Positions 34,207 through 42,954 of a stretch of 54,789 bases of DNA are shown piece after piece. This stretch comes from an uncultured Christensenellaceae bacterium (lineage in GTDB: Bacteria > Bacillota > Clostridia > Christensenellales > Christensenellaceae). The number at the start of each line of letters is the position of its first letter. Position 1 is the first letter of the stretch. The notes under the pieces are model-generated. The model ran no database searches. It saw nothing but the letters and a program-made list of their open reading frames with translations, and was not told the origin of the DNA. Made by a program: the position numbers and the translations under genes. The stretch covers positions 1 to 54,789 of the forward strand of contig CAKTFI010000006.1 of NCBI GenBank assembly GCA_934555865.1. The letters run 5' to 3'.

Positions 34207-35103
34207 TCAGGGGCGGCCGAGGAAGCGGACTTCCGGTTCGAGCCGGATGCCCGTCTGCGCCTCGACGCATTGCTGCACATGTCGGATGAGCGCGCGCACA
34301 TCGTCCGCCGTCGCGCCGCCGGTGTTGACAACAAACCCTGCGTGCTTGGGGGAGACCTGCGCGCCGCCCACGGCATATCCCTTGAGGCCGCACTGTTCGA
34401 TGAGCGCGGCGGCATATCCGCCCTTCGGCCGCTTAAAGGTGCTGCCCGCGCTCGGAAAATCCAGCGGCTGCTTTTCGCGGCGCGCGGCCTGCAGGGCGCG
34501 GATCTTCTCGCGCGAGGCGGCGGGGTCGCCCGCAGGGAGAGAAAAGCGTGCGGAGAGCAGCGTGAGCGGCTGCTCCATGAGCAGGCTGTGCCGGTAGCGC
34601 AGGTCGAGCTGCGCGGCAGAAAGCGTGTAGATGCGCCCGGCGGGGTCCATGACGCGTGCGCTTTCCAAAAACTGCCCCAGCTCCCCGCCATAGGCCCCGG
34701 CATTCATATACACGCCGCCGCCTACCGTGCCCGGGATGCCCGCGGCGAACTCCAGCCCGGAAAGCCCCGCGTCTACCGCGGCGGCAGATAGGGCGGAGAG
34801 CTTTGCCCCGGCCTGCGCCGTGAGGCAGTTCCCCTCCCGCGAAATAGCGGAGAACTGCTTGCCGAGCAGGATCACCGCGCCCGCGATGCCGCGGTCGCTC
34901 ACCAGGACATTGGAACCGTTGCCGAGCACGATCGATTCCCCCGCGAACAGCCCCAGGCAGAAGGCAAGCTGCCGCTCGTCCGCCGGAAAGACGGCGAGGT
35001 CGGCCGGGCCGCCGATGCGGAAGGTCGTGTATGCCGCCATGGGGAGGTTTTCCTCGAAAGAAATGCCGTTTTCCTCCAAAAGTGCCGCGAGCGCCTGATT
35101 CAT
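34207..35103 (-). CDS. murB: UDP-N-acetylenolpyruvoylglucosamine reductase
   Basis: It reduces UDP-GlcNAc-enolpyruvate to UDP-MurNAc using FAD and NADPH. It is 298 residues long, a type II MurB by its size. FAD-binding elements YTTFRIGGPADLAVFP and LGNGSNVLVSD are followed by FAAGIPGTVGGGVYMNAGAYGGE. The catalytic Ser is in SAGSTFKRP, and the late Glu is in EPEVRFLG. It has its own promoter and leads murB-rapZ-whiA-crh. Confidence 0.96.
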   Translation of the reverse strand: MNQALAALLEENGISFEENLPMAAYTTFRIGGPADLAVFPADERQLAFCLGLFAGESIVLGNGSNVLVSDRGIAGAVILLGKQFSAISREGNCLTAQAGAKLSALSAAAVDAGLSGLEFAAGIPGTVGGGVYMNAGAYGGELGQFLESARVMDPAGRIYTLSAAQLDLRYRHSLLMEQPLTLLSARFSLPAGDPAASREKIRALQAARREKQPLDFPSAGSTFKRPKGGYAAALIEQCGLKGYAVGGAQVSPKHAGFVVNTGGATADDVRALIRHVQQCVEAQTGIRLEPEVRFLGRP

Positions 35104-35151
35104 CCGATCCTCCTCCCGGGCCGCCGAGACCGCCCGATGTTTCTTAACTTT

Positions 35152-35180
35152 ATTTTACACGAAAGGCGAGGGTTATTCAA
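35152..35180 (-). promoter_or_regulatory. Promoter of the murB-rapZ-whiA-crh operon
   Basis: On the minus strand TTGAAT (complement of 35175-35180), 17 bp, TAAAAT (complement of 35152-35157). It lies in the 90 bp gap after the solute-binding-like gene. Confidence 0.7.
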
Positions 35181-35193
35181 TAAACAAAGCGGC

Positions 35194-36297
35194 CTATTTG
35201 CCCAATTGCCACACTTTTGCACATTCCTCTGCCGAAGCGGGGAGTTGTGGCGCGGCCGCAAAGGCAAAACTGTTGGGGATGCGGGCGCATTTTTGCAGGC
35301 GGGTGTATTCCTGATGATAGAGCGGCGCATCGGCGTAGAGATCCTCCTGCGCCGTCGTGGGCAGCAGGTATAGTGAGGCGAGCGCGCGCTGCGCCGTGCG
35401 GGAGAGCAGCGCGGCGGCAAATTCCTGGCAGATCGCCTCCTTTGGGGCGTCCATCCCGGCGCGGACGCCGATGAGCTGGCACAGGTCGGTGTAGTCCGAA
35501 AAGCCATAGACCTGCGGGGAGAGCACGGTGCTTTGCGATTCCGCCCGTTTGATTTCGGCGGCGGGAGAGAGCAACAGCGGGACCTCGCCCGCCCAGAAGG
35601 CGGAGGCATCGGCGGGGGCGCTTTGCCAAAAGGAGCGCGATTCCTCCGCAAGGGCGCCGTTTCGGGTGCAGAAGAGGGCGGCCTCCGGGAAGCTCCCCGC
35701 GGGCCGCGACAGGCTGGCCGAAAAAGTCCCCGCGGAGAGCAGCGCCTGCGTCCATTCCGAAAGCGCCGGGGCGCTCCACTCGGTCTCGAGGGAAAGCGGC
35801 GTGTCTCCGGCAAAAAAGGCGTCGGGGTTGGCGGAGAGGGTATAGAAATCCGCCATATAGGGATAGGCATAGACCTTGCCGCCCGACCGCCCGACCTGCC
35901 GGAAGGGGCGGAGCAGGCTGCCGTTTGCGGGCAGCGGGCAGAGGGCGGAGGCATCGGCAAAGAAGCCGAGCGGGAAGGAGACGAGGTCAGGAAATTCCCC
36001 GGCGGCGATGGCCTCGCGCGCTTCGGGGACGGAGAGGGCGCGCAGCTCGACAAAGACATAGGGGTTTTGCTGCTCAAACGCCCGGATGCGCGCCTTGAGG
36101 TAGGAAACGCCGCTTTCCCCGCCCGTTTTGAAGGAGACGATGTGCCAGAGCACGAGGTCGCCCGTATAGCGCGCCTGCCGCTCCTGCGCCCACAGCGTAT
36201 AGGTGTTTTTGTGGATCCCCCGCAGCAAAAGGGAGGGGGAGATTGCGCACAGGCCGGCGAAAAACAGGCATAAAAAAAGAGTAAAAGCCTTTTTCAT
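35194..36297 (-). CDS. Extracellular solute-binding-like protein
   Basis: A 367-residue exported protein. The N-terminus (MKKAFTLFLCLFFAGLCAI) is a signal sequence or membrane anchor without a clear lipobox. The body resembles family 1 solute-binding proteins: an LVLWHIVSFKTGGE strand, RIRAFEQQNPYVFVELR, and FPDLVSFPLG. No permease or ATPase genes are near, so it may bind a ligand for a distant transporter, or have another role. It lies between hprK and murB, in its own transcription slot, with CCGGAGG before the ATG. Confidence 0.7.
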   Translation of the reverse strand: MKKAFTLFLCLFFAGLCAISPSLLLRGIHKNTYTLWAQERQARYTGDLVLWHIVSFKTGGESGVSYLKARIRAFEQQNPYVFVELRALSVPEAREAIAAGEFPDLVSFPLGFFADASALCPLPANGSLLRPFRQVGRSGGKVYAYPYMADFYTLSANPDAFFAGDTPLSLETEWSAPALSEWTQALLSAGTFSASLSRPAGSFPEAALFCTRNGALAEESRSFWQSAPADASAFWAGEVPLLLSPAAEIKRAESQSTVLSPQVYGFSDYTDLCQLIGVRAGMDAPKEAICQEFAAALLSRTAQRALASLYLLPTTAQEDLYADAPLYHQEYTRLQKCARIPNSFAFAAAPQLPASAEECAKVWQLGK

Positions 36298-36367
36298 GAA
36301 GAAAGCCTCCGGTTGCTTTTACTCTATTTGTATGTCCGGCGCGCCGGAAGATGCGGCGGGCCGCGCC

Positions 36368-37282
36368 TCAGCCGAGCAGGTTTAGGAGGTCCTGATCCAG
36401 CGAATCGGCCGGGTTGTGCCCGAGGGACTTCAGGCGGAAGTTCATGGCGGCGACCTCGATGATGATCGCGAGGTTGCGCCCCGGGCGCACGGGGATGGTG
36501 ATCTTGGGGATATCGACGCCGAGCAGCGTCGTGTATTCCGTGTTCATGCCCAGGCGCTCGATGTCCTTGACATCGCCGGCGGCCAGGTGGATGCACAGTG
36601 TGATCGTCTTGCTTTCCATGACGGCGCCCATGCCGTACAGCACGGAGACATCGACAAGCCCGATGCCGCGGATCTCCATCAGGTGGCGGATGACATCCGG
36701 CGCGCGCCCAACGAGCACGCTGTCCGAAATTTTGCGGATCTCGACGACATCGTCGGCGATCATGCGGTGCCCGCGCTTTAGAAGCTCGAGCGCCGTCTCG
36801 CTCTTACCGATGCCGGATTCGCCGGTCAAAAATACGCCCACGCCATAGACATCGATGAGTCCGCCGTGCCGGGCGATGGTCGGCGCCAATTCGTTGTCTA
36901 AGAAGATGGAGACCATGTTGTAGATCTTCATCGTGTCCTGCGTGGACAGGAATAGCGGGACATCGTGCCGGCGCGCGGCCTCGATGATCATGTCCTCCGG
37001 ATACTGATCGCGGGAAATGATGACGCACGGGATGGGGTAGCCGAAGTAGGTTTCCAGCCGTTCCTGCCGTACCTCGGGTGCGAGGCTTTTTAGGTATTCG
37101 ATCTCTCCCTTGCCGAAGAGCTGCACACGATCCATGGAAAAGTATTCGAAGAAGCCGCTTAGCTGAAGCCCCGGGCGATTGACATCGCTTGAGTGAATGT
37201 TGAAGGTCTTCTGGTCGCCCAGATAGAGGGGCGTGAGCTGCAATTCCTCGATGAATTTCTTAACTTTGACCGTCTTTTTCAT
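36368..37282 (-). CDS. hprK: HPr kinase/phosphorylase
   Basis: A bifunctional sensor enzyme of 304 residues that phosphorylates HPr and Crh on Ser46 and reverses this when phosphate is high. The N-terminal domain (about 1-130) is followed by the catalytic domain with His139 in RHGG, P-loop GESGIGKS (154-161) and the downstream MEIRGIGLVDV signature. All key residues are present. It is co-directional with the HAD phosphatase gene 6 bp upstream and likely shares its promoter. Confidence 0.96.
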   Translation of the reverse strand: MKKTVKVKKFIEELQLTPLYLGDQKTFNIHSSDVNRPGLQLSGFFEYFSMDRVQLFGKGEIEYLKSLAPEVRQERLETYFGYPIPCVIISRDQYPEDMIIEAARRHDVPLFLSTQDTMKIYNMVSIFLDNELAPTIARHGGLIDVYGVGVFLTGESGIGKSETALELLKRGHRMIADDVVEIRKISDSVLVGRAPDVIRHLMEIRGIGLVDVSVLYGMGAVMESKTITLCIHLAAGDVKDIERLGMNTEYTTLLGVDIPKITIPVRPGRNLAIIIEVAAMNFRLKSLGHNPADSLDQDLLNLLG

Positions 37283-37288
37283 AACGAA

Positions 37289-38083
37289 TCATTTCTCCAG
37301 TATGAATTTTTCGATGACTTCCGTAACTCCTTCGTGGTCGTTGTCGGCGGAGATGTAGTCCGCAATCTCCTTGATTTCGTCGAGTGCGTTGCCGACGGCG
37401 ACGCCGAGGCCCGCGTATTCGATCATGCTGGCGTCGATCTGGTTGTCGCCGATGGCGATAAGCTCACTCTGCTTGAGGCCGAGCTTTTCCGAAAGAATCT
37501 TGAGCGCGACACCTTTGTTGCCCTCGGGGTTGTTGAGCTCAAGGAAGGTCGGGCGGGAACGGCCGATGTTGAGCATCGGGAAGCGTTCCTTGAGCATCGG
37601 CTGAACCTCCTTCAGGCGCTCCGGCGACTCGATGATGAGGATCTTGGGCGTTTCGATGTGTTCGCGCTCGAACAGGTGCGGATCCTCCACCGGGTTGAGG
37701 CCGCTGATCTCGTGATAGACATCGCTCGAGGGCGTGTGCTTTTGAAAGATGTAGTTCCCGTCGTCAAAGATCTGCACATACAGGCCCTCTTCCCGGCAGA
37801 CATCGAGCACCTGCTTTGCGATCTCCGGCTGAATATAGCAGGTGTGCAGGATGTTAAAGTCTGCGTCTACAACCTGCGAACCGCCGCCGCAGATGGCCGG
37901 GGAATGAAGCCCCAGGTCCTTGGACAGCACCTTGACATTGGCGGCCATGCGCCCGGAGGCCAACACGACATAGGCGCCGGCGGCCTCCGCCTCCTGCATC
38001 GCCCGGATGGAGCGTTCGGTGATTTTTTTATCGCTGGTGATGAGCGTGCCATCCATATCGATGGCGATCAGTTTATAGGACAT
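37289..38083 (-). CDS. Cof-type HAD-IIB family sugar-phosphate phosphatase
   Basis: A 264-residue haloacid-dehalogenase phosphatase. Motif I is DMDGTLI (residues 9-15), motif II is LASGR, motif III the conserved Lys in the NKGVALK region, and motif IV GDNQIDASMI. A C2b cap domain lies between motifs II and III. Substrates of Cof/YidA-type enzymes include sugar phosphates and flavin or pyridoxal phosphates; the specific one is unknown. It heads a two-gene unit with hprK. Confidence 0.92.
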   Translation of the reverse strand: MSYKLIAIDMDGTLITSDKKITERSIRAMQEAEAAGAYVVLASGRMAANVKVLSKDLGLHSPAICGGGSQVVDADFNILHTCYIQPEIAKQVLDVCREEGLYVQIFDDGNYIFQKHTPSSDVYHEISGLNPVEDPHLFEREHIETPKILIIESPERLKEVQPMLKERFPMLNIGRSRPTFLELNNPEGNKGVALKILSEKLGLKQSELIAIGDNQIDASMIEYAGLGVAVGNALDEIKEIADYISADNDHEGVTEVIEKFILEK

Positions 38084-38120
38084 GCGTTTTTGGTTCCTTT
38101 CTTGAATTTCCTCTTTTTAT

Positions 38121-38149
38121 ATTATAGCGAAAGAGCAAACGAAAGGCAA
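38121..38149 (-). promoter_or_regulatory. Promoter of the HAD phosphatase-hprK unit
   Basis: On the minus strand TTGCCT (complement of 38144-38149), 17 bp, perfect TATAAT (complement of 38121-38126). Confidence 0.78.
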
Positions 38150-38180
38150 AGTGTTTTGCGCGAAAATTGCGGGCGAGCGA

Positions 38181-38209
38181 TTTCTATTCCAAGCAATTTA
38201 TGGTATGAT
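38181..38209 (+). promoter_or_regulatory. Promoter of dnaE
   Basis: TGGTATGAT (38201-38209) is an extended -10, with a weak TTTCTA -35 at 38181-38186. It lies about 45 bp from the dnaE start and is divergent from the HAD promoter. Confidence 0.6.
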
Positions 38210-38252
38210 ATTCTAGACAGAGTTTTGATCGTAAACGGTAAGGAGAACGGGA

Positions 38253-41200
38253 ATGAGCGGATTTGTGCATCTGCATGTCCACAGTGAATACAGCCTCCTG
38301 GACGGGGCGGCCCGCATCGGGGATGTCATCGCTAAGGCCAAGGCGCTGGGGCAGACGGCCATCGCCATCACCGACCATGGCGCGATGTATGGGGTGGTGG
38401 ATTTTTATAATGCCGCCAAAAAGGCGGGGATCAAGCCGATCCTCGGCTATGAGGCGTATGTGGCGGCGGATCTGCATGAAAAGACAAGCAAGAACCGGGA
38501 ATATGCGCACCTGCTGCTCCTGGCAAAGACGCAGCAGGGGTATCAGAACCTCATGCAGCTCTGCTCGATTGGCTTTTTGGAGGGCTATTACTATAAGCCG
38601 CGCATCGATTACGACACGCTGGAAAAGTACAGCGAGGGACTCATCTGCTCCTCGGCCTGCATCGGTGGTGACCTTCCGCAGATGCTCCTGCAAGGGCGCA
38701 TGGAGGACGCGCGAGCACTGGCCGTCCGCCTCAAGGGCATGTTCGGGCGGGATTTCTATATCGAGATACAGGACCACGGCCTGCCGGAGGAGCGGCGCGT
38801 CAACCCGCTGCTCATCGCGCTGGCGCGGGAATTGGACATTCCGCTCATCGCGACCAACGATAGCCACTATGTGGAAAAGGAGGACGCTCGGGCGCAGGAC
38901 ATCCTGATGTGCCTGCAGATGGGCCGCACGCTGGCGGACGGCGGCGGACTATTCCAAACGGACGAATTCTATATCAAGAGCGAGCAGGAGATGCGCGCGC
39001 TGTTTTCCTATGTGCCCGAGGCGCTGGACAACACCGTCAAAATTGCCGAGCAATGCAATGTAGAGATCGAGCAGGGCGTGTTCCACATGCCGAAGTACGA
39101 AGTGCCGGGCGGGATGGACGACAAGGCATACCTGGAAAAGCTGGTGCGCGAAGGCATGGCGCGCCGCTATGGCGAAAACGCAGCGGCGCACGAGGAGCGC
39201 ATGACCTATGAGCTCGGCGTCATCAACTCCATGGGCTTTACCGACTACTTCCTCATTGTGTGGGACTATGTGAACTTCGCCCGCGAGCAGCACATCATGG
39301 TCGGGCCTGGGCGCGGCAGCGCGGCGGGCAGCATCGTGGCCTATGCGCTCGGCATCACGGACATCGACCCGATCGAGTACAACCTGCTGTTCGAGCGGTT
39401 TTTGAATCCGGCGCGCGTCAGCATGCCGGATATCGACATCGACTTCTGCATCGAACGCCGGCAGGAGGTGATCGAGTATGTGGCGGAAAAGTACGGGCGC
39501 GACCATGTGGCGCAGCTCATCACCTTCGGCACGCTGGGCGCCAAGCAGGTGGTGCGCGATGTCGCGCGGGTCATGGGCATCAGCGTGCAGGAGGCGGACC
39601 GCGTCGCCAAGATGATCCCCTTTGCCGTCAAGATGACGATCCAGCAGGCCCTCGAGGAATCGCCGCGCCTGCGGGAGGAATACGAGAACGACGAAAAGAT
39701 TCACGAATGGCTGGACATGGCCATGAAGATCGAGGGCATGCCCCGGCAGAGCTCGACGCACGCAGCTGCGGTCGTCATTTCCGCAAGCCCGGTCACGGAC
39801 TATTCGCCGCTCGTCCTCAACAAAAAAGATGAGAGTATCACGACGCAGTACAACATGCACAACATTGAGGCGTTGGGGCTGTTGAAAATGGACTTTCTGG
39901 GGCTGCGCACGCTCACGGTCATCCGCGACGCGGTCGCGCTCATCCGCAAAAACCGCGGGATCGAGGTGGATATGGATCACCTCGACTTTAGCGACCCGGC
40001 GGTGTATGCGCTCATCTCCTCCGGCGAAACGGACGGCATCTTCCAGCTGGAAAGCGACGGCATGCGCTCGCTTATGAGCCGCCTGCACCCGGAAAACCTG
40101 GGCGACATCATGGTCGGCATCTCGCTGTTCCGCCCCGGCCCGATGGCTAAGATCCCGGACTATATCGAGTATAAGCATCATCCGGAAAAGGTAAAATACG
40201 ACCACCCGTTGCTGGAAAAGATACTAAAGGACACCTATGGCTGCATGGTCTATCAGGAGCAGGTCATGGAGATCGTCCGCGACATGGCGGGCTATTCGCT
40301 GGCGCGCAGCGATGAGGTGCGCCGCGCTATGGCGAAAAAGAAAAAGGATGTCATGGAGCGCGAGCGGCAGATCTTTGTCTATGGCGGCGACGGGATTGAG
40401 GGCGCGGTGCATCGCGGCGTGCCTGAGGCAACGGCGCAGCGGGTGTTTGACCAGATGATGGACTTTGCGCAGTATGCGTTCAACAAGTCGCACGCCTGCG
40501 CGTATGCGGTCGTCGCCTATCAGACAGCGTACCTCAAGTGCCACTACACGGCGGAATTCATGACGGCGCTCATCAACAGCTTCATTTCGACGGCGGACAA
40601 GGTCTCGCACTATCTGCGCTACCTAAAGCAGTGCGGGCTGGAGATCCTGCCGCCCAGCATCAATGCGTCGGAAAAATATTTCGATGTGCAAAATGGGGCG
40701 ATTCGCTTCGGGCTGGCCGCGCTCAGCAATGTGGGCGACTCCATCGAAGGCGTGTTTGCGGAACGACGGGAACACGGCCCCTACCGGGACTTTTCGGACT
40801 TCATCAAGCGCAATGTGGCAGGACTCAACAAGACGCAGATCGAGTCGCTCATCCTTTCTGGGGCGTTTGACGAGCTCGGGGCCAAGCGGTCGCAGCTCAT
40901 GGAGGTGTATGACCGCATCTTTAAGAACGCGCAGGCCGACGCCAAGCGGGCGAGCTCCGGGCAGATGAGCCTGTTCGACCTCGCGGGGACGCCGGCGCTG
41001 CCGGAGGTGGCGCTGCCGGATATCCCGGAATATGACGACCGGCTCAAGCTGACGCTGGAAAAGCAGAAGGTCGGCATGTACCTGTCCGGGCATCCGCTGC
41101 AAAAATATGCGGCGGAATTGCAAGGCGAGGCATGGACGGTGGAAAAGATCCTTGCCCGCGCGGAGAACCCGGAGACCGTGAAGGACATGGAGGGCGCGAC

Positions 41201-41732
41201 GGTCGAGCTGGCGGGCATCTTTTCGCAGCTGAAGGCGCGCACGACGCGCCGGTCGCGGCAGATGATGGCCAACGCGACCTTCGAGGACCTGACGGGGAGC
41301 ATCGGGATGCTCATCTTCCCCGCCGCGTATGAGCAGTATAAGGACACGATCCAGATGGACGCGATCTGCCGGATTCGCGCGCGCGTGTCCGTCGGGGAGG
41401 AGACCGAACTGCTGCTGGAGGCGGTGCAGCCGTACACCGGGCCGCAGCAAAAGCCGAATTGGAGCTTCCGTGCGCCGCAGCAAAAGCCGCAGGCACACAG
41501 CGCCGCCCGGGTGCGGGAATTGCGCATAAGCCTCCCGGAGGAGGACATCGCGCAGATCCGCGCGATCAAGGAGGCGCTTTCGGGCTGCTATGCGGTCTGG
41601 GGGGCGTCCGTCAAGGTGTGGATCCAAAAGACAGACCGGCGATATACCCTGAAACCGGTCAAGTACTCCGAGGAGCTGCATCGAAAACTAGAGGAAATTT
41701 TGGGCGCGGAGAATCTCGAAGTGATTTCGTAA
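38253..41732 (+). CDS. dnaE: DNA polymerase III subunit alpha, DnaE type
   Basis: A C-family replicative polymerase of 1159 residues. The N-terminal PHP domain begins at HLHVHSEYSLLDG (His6, His8 and His10) and keeps TDHG, so its metal site looks intact. Palm catalytic aspartates are in PDIDIDF (about 391-397). Fingers and beta-binding regions follow, with a tandem HhH (NVAGLNKTQIESLILSGAFDELG), and a C-terminal OB fold (about 990-1070). It is the DnaE form, lacking the PolC exonuclease insert. AAGGAGA precedes the ATG. Confidence 0.97.
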   Translation: MSGFVHLHVHSEYSLLDGAARIGDVIAKAKALGQTAIAITDHGAMYGVVDFYNAAKKAGIKPILGYEAYVAADLHEKTSKNREYAHLLLLAKTQQGYQNLMQLCSIGFLEGYYYKPRIDYDTLEKYSEGLICSSACIGGDLPQMLLQGRMEDARALAVRLKGMFGRDFYIEIQDHGLPEERRVNPLLIALARELDIPLIATNDSHYVEKEDARAQDILMCLQMGRTLADGGGLFQTDEFYIKSEQEMRALFSYVPEALDNTVKIAEQCNVEIEQGVFHMPKYEVPGGMDDKAYLEKLVREGMARRYGENAAAHEERMTYELGVINSMGFTDYFLIVWDYVNFAREQHIMVGPGRGSAAGSIVAYALGITDIDPIEYNLLFERFLNPARVSMPDIDIDFCIERRQEVIEYVAEKYGRDHVAQLITFGTLGAKQVVRDVARVMGISVQEADRVAKMIPFAVKMTIQQALEESPRLREEYENDEKIHEWLDMAMKIEGMPRQSSTHAAAVVISASPVTDYSPLVLNKKDESITTQYNMHNIEALGLLKMDFLGLRTLTVIRDAVALIRKNRGIEVDMDHLDFSDPAVYALISSGETDGIFQLESDGMRSLMSRLHPENLGDIMVGISLFRPGPMAKIPDYIEYKHHPEKVKYDHPLLEKILKDTYGCMVYQEQVMEIVRDMAGYSLARSDEVRRAMAKKKKDVMERERQIFVYGGDGIEGAVHRGVPEATAQRVFDQMMDFAQYAFNKSHACAYAVVAYQTAYLKCHYTAEFMTALINSFISTADKVSHYLRYLKQCGLEILPPSINASEKYFDVQNGAIRFGLAALSNVGDSIEGVFAERREHGPYRDFSDFIKRNVAGLNKTQIESLILSGAFDELGAKRSQLMEVYDRIFKNAQADAKRASSGQMSLFDLAGTPALPEVALPDIPEYDDRLKLTLEKQKVGMYLSGHPLQKYAAELQGEAWTVEKILARAENPETVKDMEGATVELAGIFSQLKARTTRRSRQMMANATFEDLTGSIGMLIFPAAYEQYKDTIQMDAICRIRARVSVGEETELLLEAVQPYTGPQQKPNWSFRAPQQKPQAHSAARVRELRISLPEEDIAQIRAIKEALSGCYAVWGASVKVWIQKTDRRYTLKPVKYSEELHRKLEEILGAENLEVIS

Positions 41733-41739
41733 CTTTTTA

Positions 41740-41768
41740 TTGTACGCAAAAAAAAAGTGTGATAAAAT
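41740..41768 (+). promoter_or_regulatory. Promoter of pfkA
   Basis: TTGTAC (41740-41745), 17 bp including an A run, TG extension and TAAAAT (41763-41768). The start codon is at 41941, so the leader is about 165 nt. Confidence 0.75.
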
Positions 41769-41774
41769 GGGCGT

Positions 41775-41940
41775 TGTGCAATGGGGGCGGCGGTGGAATT
41801 GCAAAATTCCGTCCAAACGGCAAGGCAAGTGGGGAAACAAGTCGGGCCGTCCGCGGTTTCCCGGTGGGATCCTTCTTTTGTTCGGATATCTTTGATCAAT
41901 TATATAAATCGCCCTGGGATGGGCAAGTTGGAGAATTCAT
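41775..41940 (+). promoter_or_regulatory. Structured 5' leader of pfkA
   Basis: The leader can form GGTGGAATT/AATTCCGTC around a GCAA loop (41792-41813), GGGAAAC/GTTTCCC (41832-41838 with 41856-41862) and GCCC/GGGC close to the ribosome site. No intrinsic terminator or known riboswitch signature is visible. The structure may affect translation or RNA stability; this is inference. Confidence 0.4.
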
Positions 41941-42903
41941 ATGAAAAAGATTGCGGTACTTACAAGCGGCGGCGACACGCCGGTCATGAACGCAGCGATC
42001 TATTCGGTCGTGCGCATGGCGAAAAGCAAAGGAATGGATGTCATGGGTGTGATCCGGGGGTACTCCGGGCTGATCCACGGCGATTTGACGGAACTGCTGC
42101 CGGAGCAGGTTGAATATATCTCCAATCAGGGCGGAACCATTTTGAAGAGTGCCCGCTGCCTCGAAATGCTGACGGACGAGGGCAAGGAAAAAGCAGTGCA
42201 GACGCTCAAGGATTTCGGCATCGAGGGGTTGATCGTCATCGGCGGCGACGGGAGCTTCAAGGGCGCACGGGCGCTCACGCATATGGGTGTGCCGGCGATT
42301 GGCCTGCCGGGCACGATCGACAACGACATCGCCTATACCGACTATACGCTGGGCTTTGACACCGCGATTAACACCGCAGCGCAGGAGATTGCCAAGATCC
42401 GCACGACAATGGTCTCGCATGACCGCATCTGTGTGGTGGAGATTATGGGCCGGCACTGCGGGGATATGGCGCTGCATGTCGGCGTCGCGGCGGAAGCGGA
42501 CTTTATCATCGTGCCTGAAGTGCCGTTCGATCTGGACAAGATCTGCGAAGAGATCGCGGCGCGGGAACAGCGTGGCCGCGAGACGAGCATCATCGCCTTG
42601 TCCGAAGGCGCGGGCAACAGCGAGGAGATCGCCGAATACATCAAGGAGCGCACAGGCCGCGACATGAAGCGTGTCGTGCTGGGATACACACAGCGCGGCG
42701 GCGAGCCCACCGTGTTTGACCGCATCCTGGCCATGAAGATGGGCGCGCGCGCGGTCGAGCTGTTGGAAAAGGGCATCGGCGGCCGGGTGGTCGGCATCCG
42801 CCAAAACGAGATCGTGGACGACGACATCGACGAAGCGTTGGCGATGGAGCTGAAGTTCAACCATGAGCTGTATGCGCAGTATGAAGCGATGACCAATTAT
42901 TGA
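41941..42903 (+). CDS. pfkA: ATP-dependent 6-phosphofructokinase
   Basis: A glycolytic enzyme of 320 residues, the bacterial PfkA length, using ATP. The first loop reads GGDTPVMNA (residues 10-18) instead of the usual GGDAPGMNA. GGDGS, PGTIDND (with the catalytic Asp) and MGRHCGDMAL are conserved. The ATP type is inferred from GGDGSFKGA. The start at 41941 follows GGAG 9 nt upstream. It is transcribed alone and ended by a strong terminator. Confidence 0.95.
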   Translation: MKKIAVLTSGGDTPVMNAAIYSVVRMAKSKGMDVMGVIRGYSGLIHGDLTELLPEQVEYISNQGGTILKSARCLEMLTDEGKEKAVQTLKDFGIEGLIVIGGDGSFKGARALTHMGVPAIGLPGTIDNDIAYTDYTLGFDTAINTAAQEIAKIRTTMVSHDRICVVEIMGRHCGDMALHVGVAAEADFIIVPEVPFDLDKICEEIAAREQRGRETSIIALSEGAGNSEEIAEYIKERTGRDMKRVVLGYTQRGGEPTVFDRILAMKMGARAVELLEKGIGGRVVGIRQNEIVDDDIDEALAMELKFNHELYAQYEAMTNY

Positions 42904-42919
42904 GTTTCTTCTATAAAAG

Positions 42920-42953
42920 AAAAAAGCGTATCGGGAGACCGATACGCTTTTTT
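42920..42953. terminator. Bidirectional terminator between pfkA and the ABC permease
   Basis: GCGTATCGG (42926-42934), loop GAGA, CCGATACGC (42939-42947), flanked by AAAAA and six T. Confidence 0.93.
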
Positions 42954-42954
42954 G

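Noticed and set aside
36335..36348. Perfect palindrome TCCGGCGCGCCGGA after hprK
   Set aside because: No T run follows, so it is not an intrinsic terminator. A 14 bp GC palindrome is not remarkable in this GC-rich sequence.
38949..41681. 418- and 352-codon ORFs antisense to dnaE
   Set aside because: Both are shadows of the dnaE frame, with no start signals and no recognisable domain.
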